Shown here piece after piece: positions 1-7,685 of a stretch of DNA of 64,000 nucleotides; position 1 is the stretch's first letter, and the number at the start of each line of letters is the position of its first letter. Under the pieces are notes generated by a model that saw nothing but the letters and a program-made list of their open reading frames with translations, was not told where the DNA came from and made no database searches. The stretch spans positions 62,001 through 126,000 of the forward strand of contig DATLFA010000049.1 in the NCBI GenBank assembly GCA_035525225.1, read 5' to 3'. Both the position numbers and the translations under genes were made by a program. The DNA is from DATLFA01 sp035525225 (lineage in GTDB: Bacteria > Actinomycetota > Acidimicrobiia > Acidimicrobiales > WLNW01).

Positions 1-1
1 G

Positions 2-511
2 GAGGACGGGATCCATTCAGTCCCCATCCTCGATACCGACGGCAAACTCGTCGGCATCGTCACCTCGTCCGATCTGGTCGAAGAATGGTCACCCCGAATG
101 GGCGTCCAGACAGTGATGAGCCGCAACGTCGAAACCGTCCCCCGACACCGCTCCGTCGTCGATGCAGCACGCACGATGGTCACCAAACGGATTCACCATC
201 TGGTGGTCACCGAGCGCGACAACGTCGTCGGCGTGGTGAGTTCCTTCGACCTTCTCCGGCATCTCGCCGGGCGTGTCGATCAGATCGACGCGTCGACGAC
301 GCTTGGCCTGCACGCGCGTGTCGGTGACATCCTTGTCGTGCGCGGAGCACATGTGGGTGAGCGTGATCGACGCGCAGTGATCGAAGAAGTGCGGGGAGAC
401 GACGGGACCCCACCCTATGTCGTTCGCTGGACGGGCGATCGCGACGAGCGCGCCCATTTGTACTATCCCGGTTCGGACGCCCATATCGAAGCGAGCACGG
501 CGACGCTCTAG
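2..511 (+). CDS. CBS-domain protein with C-terminal DUF1918 (5' partial)
   Basis: The frame is open from the window edge, so the N-terminus is missing; 169 residues are visible. The first visible part (HSVPILDTDGKLVGIVTSSD) is the end of one CBS motif. A second CBS motif follows (VMSRNVETVPRHRSV to VVGVVSSFDLLRHL). The last 65 residues (ARVGDILVVRGAHVGE, PPYVVRW, YYPGSDAHIE) match DUF1918. CBS pairs usually bind adenine nucleotides and sense energy state; DUF1918 has no settled function. The combination recalls the DosR-regulated mycobacterial CBS protein Hrp1, and the neighbours here are stress proteins. The stop overlaps by 4 bp the stop of the convergent flavoprotein gene. Confidence 0.85.
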   Translation, partial: EDGIHSVPILDTDGKLVGIVTSSDLVEEWSPRMGVQTVMSRNVETVPRHRSVVDAARTMVTKRIHHLVVTERDNVVGVVSSFDLLRHLAGRVDQIDASTTLGLHARVGDILVVRGAHVGERDRRAVIEEVRGDDGTPPYVVRWTGDRDERAHLYYPGSDAHIEASTATL

Positions 512-951
512 AGGTAGCCGCGAATGTGAAAAGCCCACTCCACGTCGACCGCTCGTAGGCGCCGGCCCGTGATCTTGACCGGTTTCAGGACAAGCCACGC
601 ATCGCGCCCGGTCAGCCAGGGTTGCGGATCGAACTCGTCTTTGATCCGGTCGATCGTGGCATCGTCGAGGTGCGAGAGGTGACCACTCACGAGCACTGAC
701 CAACCGGTGCTATGACTCACGTCGATGCTGTCGATCTCGAACGCCGCATTGACGCCGGCCTGGTCGATGACGTTCCCTGGCCGGGTGCGGATCAGGATCC
801 AGGGCGCGGAGCGGAACTCGACGAGCCGATAGTTGACGGGAAGCACGACCGGAAACCCTTCGGCGACCACCGAGACCCGGCCAACCGAGTGCATTCGCAA
901 AAGGTCGATGCACGTTTCCCTGGACAAATGGTCGAGTTTGCTGTCGGTCAT
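508..951 (-). CDS. Pyridoxamine 5'-phosphate oxidase-family (PPOX) flavoprotein
   Basis: The protein has 147 residues. The pattern is typical of small actinobacterial PPOX split-barrel proteins: an N-terminal helix (LSRETCIDLLRMHSVGRV), then VVLPVNYRLVE and ILIRTRPGN, then GWSVLVSGHLSHL. Members bind FMN or F420 and act as reductases or small-molecule-binding proteins; the substrate cannot be told. ATG at 951 was chosen over longer in-frame starts because AAGGA precedes it at good spacing. Its upstream region (951-1184) is shared with the divergent multicopper oxidase gene and contains one DosR-like palindrome. Confidence 0.8.
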   Translation of the reverse strand: MTDSKLDHLSRETCIDLLRMHSVGRVSVVAEGFPVVLPVNYRLVEFRSAPWILIRTRPGNVIDQAGVNAAFEIDSIDVSHSTGWSVLVSGHLSHLDDATIDRIKDEFDPQPWLTGRDAWLVLKPVKITGRRLRAVDVEWAFHIRGYL

Positions 952-1091
952 CGCGATTCGTCCTTGCTCAAGCAGCGCTCGGGAGATGGGGTGGGCGATG
1001 CACCGGCACTGGGCAAGGAGCGCGGTGGACAACCGCCATCCTCACGATACCCAGCGCAACACGCCGTAGCCCCGTCGCGAGCCGGCCGGGA

Positions 1092-1105
1092 AGGACCAAG
1101 GTCCC
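1092..1105. promoter_or_regulatory. DosR-like palindrome, box 1
   Basis: AGGACCAAGGTCCC matches GGGAC-N4-GTCCC with one mismatch. It lies 78 bp before the multicopper oxidase start and 140 bp before the divergent PPOX start, so it could serve either. The DosR assignment rests on similarity to the mycobacterial consensus core and on eight similar sites in this window. Confidence 0.5.
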
Positions 1106-1183
1106 TGGTCTGTGATTCATGTGGTGGCGATGGTGTTGGGGTTGTTCTCCATCGACTCCTGACAATCCACGAGGCCTTTCACT

Positions 1184-2545
1184 ATGACCACCGTCCGAAC
1201 GATCGAAGACCGCACGACCCGCTGGTACTTCCTCGCATTGATCGCCCTGTTCGCCTCGATCTCGTTACCTATGGCGGCCATGGGCGCGGTGGCGGTGTGG
1301 AACGACGACAGGGGCCCGGCGACTGTCCGAACGTCGAACGTCGATGTGGAGTTGAGCGAGTTCAAGATCAGCGGCAACATGATCGCCGCCCCCGGAGAGG
1401 TCACGCTCACCGTCACCAACAAGGGATCGATCGCCCACAACCTCATCATGACGAATGGCCCGCGCACCGCGATGATCCAACCCGGCGAGACCGCCACACT
1501 CGAGTTGGGCAAATTGGCGGCTGGATCATACGAATTGTTCTGTGACGTACCCGGCCACACCGAATCGGGGATGCGCACAACCCTGTCGGTCAACAGCACC
1601 GCCGTGGCGAACAGCCACAGCGAGCACATGACCGGCGAGATCGACTACGCCAAGCTGGACAAGGCGATGGCCGACTCGATTGCGAAGTTCCCGACAAAGA
1701 CCGAGGGCATCGGCGCGACGCTGCTCGCACCCAAGGTGCTCAGCGACGGCACGAAGGAGTTCGACCTCACCGCCAAGATCGGCAAGTGGGAAGTCGAGCC
1801 CGGACGAATCGTGGACGCGTGGACCTACAACGGCGTGGTTCCCGGTCCCACCATCAAGGTGGATGTAGGCGACAAGGTGCGACTCGTCGTGCACAACGAA
1901 TTGCCGATGGGCACAGACGTACACGTCCACGGCATCGAAGTCCCGAACAACATGGACGGCGTCTCACCGATCACACAACCGGTCATAGAACCGGGCACGA
2001 CGTTCGTCTACGAATTCACCACCAACAAACCTGCAGTCGCGATGTACCACGCCCATCACCACGGCCAGATGCAAGTACCCAACGGTTTGTTCGCCCCCTT
2101 CTTCGTCGGCCAGGTGCCGCTGCCGACGGGTCGGACGATCAGCGGGCTGGCCGTACCGACGGATCTCACCATCACCCGTGAGATCCCGATGGTGCTCAAT
2201 GACGCCGGTGTCATCGGCCTGACGCTCAACGGCAAGTCCTTCCCCGCGACCGAGCCCTACGCCTTCAAGACCGGCGAATGGTTCATCGTTCACTACTTCA
2301 ACGAGGGACTGCAGAGCCACCCGATGCACCTGCATCAGTTCCCACAAATCGTGATCGCCTTAGACGGCCTGCCACTGGATTCGCCCTACGCAGCCGACAC
2401 CATCAGCGTGGCTCCCGGCGAGCGCGTCACGGCCTTGGTCAAGGCGGACAAATTGGGCACATGGGTATGGCACTGCCACATCTTGAACCACGTCGAGCGC
2501 GATGAAGGCATGTTCGGCATGGTCACCGCGGTAATCGTCAGCTGA
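1184..2545 (+). CDS. Three-cupredoxin-domain multicopper oxidase
   Basis: The protein has 453 residues. A membrane anchor or signal segment lies at about 10-38 (WYFLALIALFASISLPMAA). An azurin/plastocyanin-like domain follows at about 48-135, with a type-1 copper set HN...CDVPGH..GM. Residues 180-453 form a two-domain multicopper oxidase with the laccase-type motifs HVHG, YHAHHHGQ, HPMHLHQ and WHCHILNH....GM, which supply a trinuclear site and a second type-1 site. It probably oxidises an extracytoplasmic substrate (Cu+, phenolics or nitrogen oxides) with O2. The His pattern argues against a classical NirK nitrite reductase. A DosR-like box lies 78 bp upstream. The extra N-terminal cupredoxin may be a built-in electron donor. 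Confidence 0.85.
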   Translation: MTTVRTIEDRTTRWYFLALIALFASISLPMAAMGAVAVWNDDRGPATVRTSNVDVELSEFKISGNMIAAPGEVTLTVTNKGSIAHNLIMTNGPRTAMIQPGETATLELGKLAAGSYELFCDVPGHTESGMRTTLSVNSTAVANSHSEHMTGEIDYAKLDKAMADSIAKFPTKTEGIGATLLAPKVLSDGTKEFDLTAKIGKWEVEPGRIVDAWTYNGVVPGPTIKVDVGDKVRLVVHNELPMGTDVHVHGIEVPNNMDGVSPITQPVIEPGTTFVYEFTTNKPAVAMYHAHHHGQMQVPNGLFAPFFVGQVPLPTGRTISGLAVPTDLTITREIPMVLNDAGVIGLTLNGKSFPATEPYAFKTGEWFIVHYFNEGLQSHPMHLHQFPQIVIALDGLPLDSPYAADTISVAPGERVTALVKADKLGTWVWHCHILNHVERDEGMFGMVTAVIVS

Positions 2546-2584
2546 CTCGGGCGACCGAGCCCGGGCGTGCTGCCGCCGACATCT

Positions 2585-2598
2585 GGGACTTCGGACCC
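2585..2598. promoter_or_regulatory. DosR-like palindrome, box 2
   Basis: GGGACTTCGGACCC lies 76 bp before the USP start. A 17-base string (GGGACTTCGGACCCTTC) is shared exactly with box 3 at 5547, so the conserved element extends beyond the palindrome core. Confidence 0.6.
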
Positions 2599-2674
2599 TT
2601 CAGATCACGCCGTCGCGGGAGCAGAGTGGTCTCAGCGACGCAAAGTGCAGGGCAGTCGGCAGGGAGGCATCGAA

Positions 2675-3562
2675 ATGACAACACAGGCGCATGTTCTCGT
2701 TCCTGTCGACGGCAGCGCGGCGGCAAAGCGGGCCGTCGGCTACGCCGCGAAGCTCGCAGAACGGCTGGGGGCTCGGATTTCCTTCGCTCATGTGCAAGCA
2801 CCGAGCAGATCGCTCGTGGAACTGACGGCGACCGACGAAGCAGCCAAAGCAATGCTCGCTTCCATCGCGGCCGTGTATCCGGCTATGAACGCGCCGACCT
2901 CGTTCGTGATCGGTAACGACATCGCCTGCGCGATCTGCGACGCCTTCCCGGACGCGATTGTCGTGGTCGGCAGTGATCACGCGTCACGGCGCGCAGCCGG
3001 CGGGAAGCAGTCCGTCGCGGAAGCGCTGGTGCGCGAAGCTCACCACCATCCGATACTGGTGGTCGGGCCCCGTGCCCAAACCGAGGCACTCGAAGGACCG
3101 ATCGCGATCGCACTCGATGGTTCCAAAGCGGCCGAAGCGGCACTGCTCGCTGCCCTCGCGTGGACTGGAGTCTTCGCGACGCCGCTGCAATTGTTACAAG
3201 TCGTAGCAACCACCCAGGTCACTCACAATGACCCGGTGCAACCGCCCACCGATTACTTGAAGTCGGTGCAGACTCGGCTGCGGGGCGGTGGAGTGACCGC
3301 AGAGTGCTTCACCGTCGTGGACGACGATCCGGTCGCGGGCCTGATACGCCATCTCACTCACCACCGCTGTTCACTCGTCGTCATGTCGACGCACGCCCGC
3401 CAAGGCGTCGAGCGCGTCGCGTTGGGCAGCGTCACGATGGGGGTGATCGAGGCGAGCCCGTGCGCAGTGTGTGCCGTCAATCCAGAACAACTCGATCAGC
3501 CGGCACTGACGGCCGGACCGCCCGCTGATCACGCCCGACTCATGCCTCGGCCCGGCCTGTGA
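2675..3562 (+). CDS. Universal stress protein, tandem USP domains
   Basis: The protein has 295 residues with two UspA folds. Domain 1 (about 4-140) starts HVLVPVDGSAAAKRA and ends HHPILVVGP. Domain 2 (about 146-275) contains the nucleotide-binding signature G-x2-G-x9-G-S within STHARQGVERVALGSVTMG; this is less clear in domain 1. Tandem USPs bind ATP and help non-replicating survival in mycobacteria. ATG at 2675 was chosen because AGGGAGG lies 7 bp before it; the frame is open further upstream, but that stretch holds the DosR-like box. A single-domain USP follows after 22 bp, probably in the same transcript. Confidence 0.9.
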   Translation: MTTQAHVLVPVDGSAAAKRAVGYAAKLAERLGARISFAHVQAPSRSLVELTATDEAAKAMLASIAAVYPAMNAPTSFVIGNDIACAICDAFPDAIVVVGSDHASRRAAGGKQSVAEALVREAHHHPILVVGPRAQTEALEGPIAIALDGSKAAEAALLAALAWTGVFATPLQLLQVVATTQVTHNDPVQPPTDYLKSVQTRLRGGGVTAECFTVVDDDPVAGLIRHLTHHRCSLVVMSTHARQGVERVALGSVTMGVIEASPCAVCAVNPEQLDQPALTAGPPADHARLMPRPGL

Positions 3563-3584
3563 CGAGCCGTGAGGCTGCCGAGAC

Positions 3585-4025
3585 ATGGAGTTGATCGTCG
3601 GAATCGACGGATCCGAAAACTCTGTCGCCGCGCTGCGGTGGGCGGCCAGCTACGCCGCGCTGACCGGCGCGACGATTCACGCCGTCACGACCTGGGAGTT
3701 CCCGGTCTTCGCCGATACGTCGGGAATGGTAGCGATGCCGGGGCCGGACTTCTTTGCCGACGGCGCACAATCCACGCTCGACGGTGCCATCGCGCAGGCC
3801 GAGCTACCCGCCGATATCGACGTCGCACGCGAGGTCGTCGAAGGACACCCGGCGCGGGTGCTTCTCGACCGCAGCGCCAATGCCGCACTACTCGTGGTCG
3901 GCCGGCGGGGACACTCCGGCATCTTGGGTGCCTTCACCGGATCCGTCGCCAACGCCTGCGCGAACCATGCACAGGTTCCGGTGGTGATCGTGCCGGTGGT
4001 GATCGTGCCGGCCAGGAGGAACTGA
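3585..4025 (+). CDS. Universal stress protein, single domain
   Basis: The protein has 146 residues and one UspA domain. It begins LIVGIDGSENSVAALRWA and ends with GRRGHSGILGAFTGSVA, which gives the G-x2-G-x9-G-S ATP-binding pattern. The usual C-terminal strand VPVVIVP is duplicated by a 15-bp tandem repeat in the DNA, giving VPVVIVPVVIVP. It lies 22 bp after the tandem USP and is probably co-transcribed under the box at 2585. Confidence 0.88.
   Translation: MELIVGIDGSENSVAALRWAASYAALTGATIHAVTTWEFPVFADTSGMVAMPGPDFFADGAQSTLDGAIAQAELPADIDVAREVVEGHPARVLLDRSANAALLVVGRRGHSGILGAFTGSVANACANHAQVPVVIVPVVIVPARRN
3978..4007 (+). repeat. 15-bp perfect tandem duplication inside the USP gene
   Basis: CCGGTGGTGATCGTG occurs twice head to tail. 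The 15-bp length keeps the frame and adds five residues to the last beta-strand of the USP. It looks like a recent slippage event. Confidence 0.9.
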
Positions 4026-4102
4026 GGCCTCAATTGCACGAGCATCACTCGGCGTGAGACGTCGTCGCTCTCCGGCCGTCGGCTGGTCCTCCAACTTCAA
4101 TT

Positions 4103-4464
4103 GACTATGACGGCACGCTCACGACGCACGACCCGCCGCGGCACGACGTGCTCGATCTCCTGTCGCAATGGCGAGACAAGGGGGATCTCTTCGATCCCGA
4201 CCGAGCCGACCTCTCGGCGATGACCGCCGCGGAGAGGCTCTATGTGTCGGGGCGTGCTCCACGAAGCGTTCATCGACGTGAACGAGAAGGGAACTGAGGC
4301 CGCCGCTGCGACGGCAGGGGGTCCGCGCATCCGCGGCGCCGGGTGGGCCGGTACAGCTGACCGTCGACCGCCCCTTCATCGTGGTTCTGCGTGACCTCGA
4401 AACCAGCTCGGTGCTTTTCCTCAGCCGCGTACTCGACCCGACAGCCACGTCGCGGGCAACATGA
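4103..4464 (+). pseudogene. HAD-like N-terminus joined to a decayed serpin C-terminus
   Basis: From 4103 one frame reads DYDGTLTTHDPPRHDVLDLL, resembling the DxDGT motif and first helix of a HAD hydrolase. Without a stop it runs into DPDRADLSAMTAAERLYVSG, the serpin region before the reactive-centre hinge. A shift at 4253 gives VLHEAFIDVNEKGTEAAAAT (4254-4316), the serpin hinge signature. A second shift gives LTVDRPFIVVLRD and SSVLFLSRVLDP, the serpin C-terminal strands, ending at TGA 4462-4464. The hinge and distal strands are unmistakable; the HAD part is less sure. No full-length serpin remains. Confidence 0.7.
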
Positions 4465-4502
4465 GCAGGATCTTGGTGGGTGTCGCCGACAATTCGAGAT
4501 AA
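4461..4502 (+). pseudogene. Possible USP N-terminal stub (13 codons)
   Basis: An ATG overlapping the serpin-remnant stop opens MSRILVGVADNSR and then stops. ILVGVADNS resembles the first strand and P-loop region of a USP (ILVGVDGS). It is too short to be functional. With three neighbouring USP domains it is probably the scar of a deleted copy, but chance cannot be excluded. Confidence 0.3.
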
Positions 4503-4505
4503 GAG

Positions 4506-4619
4506 ATGACCAGACTTCGAGAGGGCTACGACGAGACGCTGCGGTCGAAGGTCGAACAATGGGCGGCCGACGGTCTGCTCTCCGATGAGCAAGTGCGCGT
4601 ACTCACCACATCCCAATGA
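4506..4619 (+). CDS. Small 37-residue helical ORF coupled to RNase Z
   Basis: It reads MTRLREGYDETLRSKVEQWA then ADGLLSDEQVRVLTTSQ. The stop overlaps the RNase Z start as ATGA, which suggests translational coupling. The second half resembles the N-terminal helix motif of DUF2157 proteins, such as WRAAGLIRADEVEPIL in the gene at 33657. It may be a leader peptide or the surviving tail of a larger lost gene. The ribosome site is weak. Confidence 0.4.
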   Translation: MTRLREGYDETLRSKVEQWAADGLLSDEQVRVLTTSQ

Positions 4620-5569
4620 CACGAGCGCTGACGATCCTCGGCACCGCGGCGCAGAGTCCCACCGCCAGCCGGAACCAGAACGGCTACCTCCTGCGTTGGG
4701 ACAACGAGGTGATCCTGTTCGATCCGGGCGAAGGTACGCAGCGTCAAATGCTCCTAGCCCACGTTTCTGCGGCCAGTCTCACCCGAATCTGCATCACCCA
4801 CTTTCACGGCGATCATTGCCTTGGCCTACCCGGTGTTTTGCAGCGCCGTTCACTCGACCCGAAACCCGCGCCGATCGATGTCCACTATCCGGCGAGTGGG
4901 CACGCGCACATCGATGCCTTTCTGGCTGCAACCGTGTGGGACGCCGAGTCGCTCGAGCTACGCCTACGCCCGATGAACGACGCGGCGTCGATCGCCCTCG
5001 ATGAACACTCACGGCTCGTCGCCAAGGCGTTGGACCATACGACCGACACCCTCGGATGGCGGATCGAGGAAGCGCCACGCCGTCATCTCGACGTCGAGCG
5101 GCTCGTCGATCTCGGCATCGAAGGCCCCGCGATCGGCCGGTTACGGGCGCAGGGCTGGCTCGAGCGGAACGGACGGCATATCGACATCGCCGACGTCAGC
5201 ACCATCGCGCCGGGCCAGCGGTTCGCGTTGGTCATGGACACTCGTCGATGCGCCGCGGCAAGCGAACTCGCGGACGCCACTGACCTGCTCGTGATCGAAT
5301 CGACCTACCTCGAGAGCGAAGCAGAATTGGCGGCGCCGCACGGCCATCTCACCGCACGCGAGGCTGCGGAGGTCGCGAGGGAGGCCAACGCGCGCCGAAC
5401 CGTCTTGACCCACTTCTCCAATCGCTATGCCGATTTGTCGGCCTTCGCCGAGCAAACGAGAGACATCGTGGAGGACTGCATCGTCGGGACCGACCTCACG
5501 GTCGTCGCAGTACCGCGTCGGCAAGACGCCGATCGAGGCCACTCCCGGGACTTCGGACCCTTCCGGTGA
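4616..5569 (+). CDS. rnz: Ribonuclease Z (metallo-beta-lactamase fold)
   Basis: The 317-residue length is right for RNase Z. Near the N-terminus it has ILGTAAQSPT, then LLRWDNEVILFDPGEGTQRQ, then the metal-binding motif THFHGDHCLGLPG. Distal motifs VMDTR, LVIESTYL, HGHLTAREAAEVA and RTVLTHFSNRY complete the zinc site. The family cleaves the 3' trailer from tRNA precursors. The start overlaps the stop of the small upstream ORF. Its last codons carry DosR-like box 3, so the 3' end doubles as the promoter region of the next ORF. Confidence 0.9.
   Translation: MTRALTILGTAAQSPTASRNQNGYLLRWDNEVILFDPGEGTQRQMLLAHVSAASLTRICITHFHGDHCLGLPGVLQRRSLDPKPAPIDVHYPASGHAHIDAFLAATVWDAESLELRLRPMNDAASIALDEHSRLVAKALDHTTDTLGWRIEEAPRRHLDVERLVDLGIEGPAIGRLRAQGWLERNGRHIDIADVSTIAPGQRFALVMDTRRCAAASELADATDLLVIESTYLESEAELAAPHGHLTAREAAEVAREANARRTVLTHFSNRYADLSAFAEQTRDIVEDCIVGTDLTVVAVPRRQDADRGHSRDFGPFR
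5547..5560. promoter_or_regulatory. DosR-like palindrome, box 3
   Basis: GGGACTTCGGACCC lies inside the last codons of rnz, 57 bp before an ATG at 5618 with a strong AAGGAGA ribosome site. It shares 17 bases with box 2. Confidence 0.5.
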
Positions 5570-5617
5570 CGGGCGGTTGATCGCAACGATGGAGTTCGGC
5601 TGACCAAGGAGACCGCG

Positions 5618-6133
5618 ATGGCCCGACTCGAGCACCATCACCATGAGGCACTGCCGGACGACGTTCTGGACTTCTTGCCTGCAGACGACGAAGCAGGTGA
5701 TCGACAGGAGAAGAGTGAAGAAGAGAAGACGGGAATCACCTGGAAGATCCACCTACCGAGCCAGAGGCCCAATGACCGAAGACCACGGCCAAGATGCTCA
5801 CGGCTCGCAGAAAGTCGACATAGCGGTCACGCGAAGCGGGCGTGTCGCGGGCGAGCTGCTGCAGTCGACTGGCCACGACGACTGTCCTACTACGAACTCA
5901 CCGACGAGCCGATACTGCCTCGCTGGTCCCACCGCAAGCCGTCGCGGCGCCGGCCTCGGGCGTACGGAAGATCGCACACTCGACCCACCACACCGTCGCT
6001 ACCGCCATCACCACATGCCACAAGGCATGTAACTGCAGCACACTTTCGGGCCGGCACAACACGGAGCCCGTCCGTCCCAACCACGAAGCGAACAGACCGA
6101 CGCCAAGCATCACCGCGAGGAACCGAGGGATGA
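5618..6133 (+). CDS. Uncertain ORF with strong RBS behind a DosR-like box
   Basis: AAGGAGA lies 6 bp before the ATG, and a DosR-like box lies 57 bp upstream. The first 50 residues (ARLEHHHHEALPDDVLDFLP, then an acidic stretch DDEAGDRQEKSEEEK, then TGITWKIHLP) look like a real small acidic protein. The rest is Arg/Pro-rich, and beyond 5898 it is antisense to the CREST membrane-protein gene, so that part is probably not translated product. A frameshift near 5770, or an intrinsically short gene, would explain this. No family was recognised. Confidence 0.35.
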   Translation: MARLEHHHHEALPDDVLDFLPADDEAGDRQEKSEEEKTGITWKIHLPSQRPNDRRPRPRCSRLAESRHSGHAKRACRGRAAAVDWPRRLSYYELTDEPILPRWSHRKPSRRRPRAYGRSHTRPTTPSLPPSPHATRHVTAAHFRAGTTRSPSVPTTKRTDRRQASPRGTEG

Positions 6134-6590
6134 TGCGCGCACCGTGTCGCAAGGTACCCACGACTTCGCCCGCCGCGACGCACAAGATGAGCACGACTGC
6201 GACAAGTGTCGTCGAGTTCGGCGATGCGAGCACAAAACCTCCGGCACCAACCCCCATGATTGGCGCTGCGCGCGCCACCGAAAATGCGCGTGGGCCGACG
6301 TGTCTGACCGCCACCAGCGCGAGGAGGACGAGCAACGTGGTGTCGTGCATCCAGTGAGACGGCGCGTCGGCGACTCCATGAAACGCAAAGCTGCCGATGC
6401 CGACCGCTACAGCCACAAGTCCGACGGCGATCGCATCGCCATTGACGATGTGACGCCGAGCCCTGCCAACAATCCACACGCCGGCGACAACGAAGGCGAG
6501 ACTGGACACACTGTTCGCCGGTTGCGCCAAGAGACCACTCCGCAACTGCTCACAGTCGACCACCGCCAGTTGCAGGATCACAGGCGGCAT
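5898..6590 (-). CDS. CREST-superfamily (ceramidase-like) membrane protein
   Basis: The protein has 230 residues and about seven hydrophobic segments. It has CEQLRSGLLAQPANSVSSLA near the N-terminus, FHGVADAPSHWMHD centrally, and LQLHALWHVVMAVA near the end. These Cys, Ser, His and Asp positions match the CREST family of putative membrane hydrolases (alkaline ceramidase, PAQR, Per1). The substrate is unknown. ATG at 6590 is the first clear start; a GTG at 6638 would add 16 residues. No strong ribosome site precedes either. It may be the last gene of a minus-strand unit beginning at 7461. Confidence 0.7.
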   Translation of the reverse strand: MPPVILQLAVVDCEQLRSGLLAQPANSVSSLAFVVAGVWIVGRARRHIVNGDAIAVGLVAVAVGIGSFAFHGVADAPSHWMHDTTLLVLLALVAVRHVGPRAFSVARAAPIMGVGAGGFVLASPNSTTLVAVVLILCVAAGEVVGTLRHGARIIPRFLAVMLGVGLFASWLGRTGSVLCRPESVLQLHALWHVVMAVATVWWVECAIFRTPEAGAATACGGTSEAVSARR

Positions 6591-6737
6591 TCTAAATGGG
6601 CATCGAACGGCACTGGCGAAGCCCTGTGTGGCCACCACACTCGCTCGACGCTCGACTCAGTGGCTCGAGGGCGGGATCAGTTGCAGCCGCACAGAACCGA
6701 CGTACCGCATCGCCGCTTCACTCGGGGCATCAGTCTC

Positions 6738-7123
6738 CTACAGAAGAGCGAACACCCCCACCTCTGCCGACGCCGAGCACTCGGCTTCTTCGATCGTCGA
6801 TTCGACAGCCGCGCCACGGTTCAGATGGATCGGCGCGGCCGCGTGGGTGAGGTCGGGCACCGTCGTGCTCGCACACAGGAGTTCGAACTCGCCGTCGTCG
6901 CGGCGACGCAAGACGGAGTCCGCGCCGTTTGCAGTTCGGTGAGAAGGTAGAAGTCATGGACCAGCTGATCGAGATCGAACGCTGCCTCGTCGACGGTGAT
7001 GGGGTCGAGCGCGAGCGTCTTACGGCGTACCACTTCTCTCTCATCGACCGGCCATGGCCGAGACTGCAGCCATCCTTTGCCCCCGACAGACTCGTGTTCA
7101 TACCGGATGCGGAGGCCGGATGC
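6738..7123 (-). pseudogene. Ribosome hibernation-promoting factor C-terminal domain, frameshifted
   Basis: Reading from 7123, one frame gives WLQSRPWPVDEREVVRRKTL, then LDPITVDEAAFDLDQLVHDF, then YLLTELQT. This matches the conserved VVRxKxFxLxPMTxDEAxxxMELLxHDFFLF core of long HPF/RaiA C-terminal domains. A one-base shift near 6930 then gives GADSVLRRRDDGEFELL, the expected (T)GxxSVLYRRxDGxxxLI end, followed by a short tail to the stop at 6738-6740. No ATG with the N-terminal HPF domain is present. The double-C-domain type recalls mycobacterial RafS/Rv0079, which are DosR-regulated. It lies downstream of the zinc-ribbon gene that has a DosR-like box. Confidence 0.7.
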
Positions 7124-7170
7124 TCACTGGCCACCAGCGTCACGTCGACGAGCTGCGGCGCTGGCGCTGC

Positions 7171-7461
7171 TTACGGTCGTGCCGGTCGTTTGTTCAGCTC
7201 ATCGGCTTTCTGCTTCGCCGAGCATTCGTCGCGCCGGGCACACCCGGGGCATGTCGATGGGTTCACACGAGTCACCCATCCCAGGCTCATCGACCAACAC
7301 GCGCCACATGCTTTGCAGAAGATGTTGGTGCCGCGCCCGTCATGAACCGCGACCAGGTCATCGGAGCCACATTCGGGGCACGTATCGATGACCCCGAGCC
7401 CGAATTGGCCCTGCCTCGACATTGCAGTCTGCCGAAGATCGATTTCAGATGACTCTTCCAT
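7171..7461 (-). CDS. Small zinc-ribbon protein
   Basis: The protein has 96 residues with three CxxC-type knuckles: CPECGSDD, CKACGACW and CPGCARRDEC. The last is followed by a Lys/Arg-rich tail (AKQKADELNKRP). The spacing suggests one or two treble-clef or ribbon zinc sites. ATG at 7461 is preceded by GGGAGGTGA; GTG codons just upstream overlap that site. A DosR-like box lies 62 bp upstream, and the remnant hibernation factor lies downstream on the same strand. The function is unknown; binding to nucleic acid or ribosomes is possible. Confidence 0.65.
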   Translation of the reverse strand: MEESSEIDLRQTAMSRQGQFGLGVIDTCPECGSDDLVAVHDGRGTNIFCKACGACWSMSLGWVTRVNPSTCPGCARRDECSAKQKADELNKRPARP

Positions 7462-7523
7462 CGCCACGGTCACCTCCCGCCCTCGCCTTCGACCAGTCTG
7501 CTCCTGCCTCGACGGCGATCGAA

Positions 7524-7537
7524 GGGACCGAAGTCCC
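7524..7537. promoter_or_regulatory. DosR-like palindrome, box 4
   Basis: GGGACCGAAGTCCC is a perfect GGGAC-N4-GTCCC core. It is followed by GAA, giving GTCCCGAA exactly as in the right half of the DosR consensus. It lies 62 bp before the minus-strand zinc-ribbon start. Confidence 0.65.
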
Positions 7538-7636
7538 GAAAGACGAATGCTCGGTTACGTGAACGCGCCGACGTTGTGGATCGTCGATGCCAGAAGTCCG
7601 CGTCTTGTGGTACTGGCAAATCCGCGGTGCGATGCA

Positions 7637-7650
7637 GGGACTTTGGTCCG
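7637..7650. promoter_or_regulatory. DosR-like palindrome, box 5
   Basis: GGGACTTTGGTCCG has one mismatch in the outermost base and lies 35 bp before the ATG of the small plus-strand gene at 7686. With box 4 it gives each of two divergent small genes its own site. Confidence 0.55.
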
Positions 7651-7685
7651 TAGCCAGCGGCTGATCACGGCGCGATGGTTGACTC

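Noticed and set aside
1184..2545. Copper nitrite reductase (NirK)
   Set aside because: The HxH pairs and HCHxxxH motif are those of laccase-like multicopper oxidases with a trinuclear site; the NirK HCAP-type motif is absent.
7550..7680. Short ORF beginning MLGYVNAPTLWIVD between boxes 4 and 5
   Set aside because: No ribosome site, and it would read through box 5 and out of frame over the supported gene at 7686.
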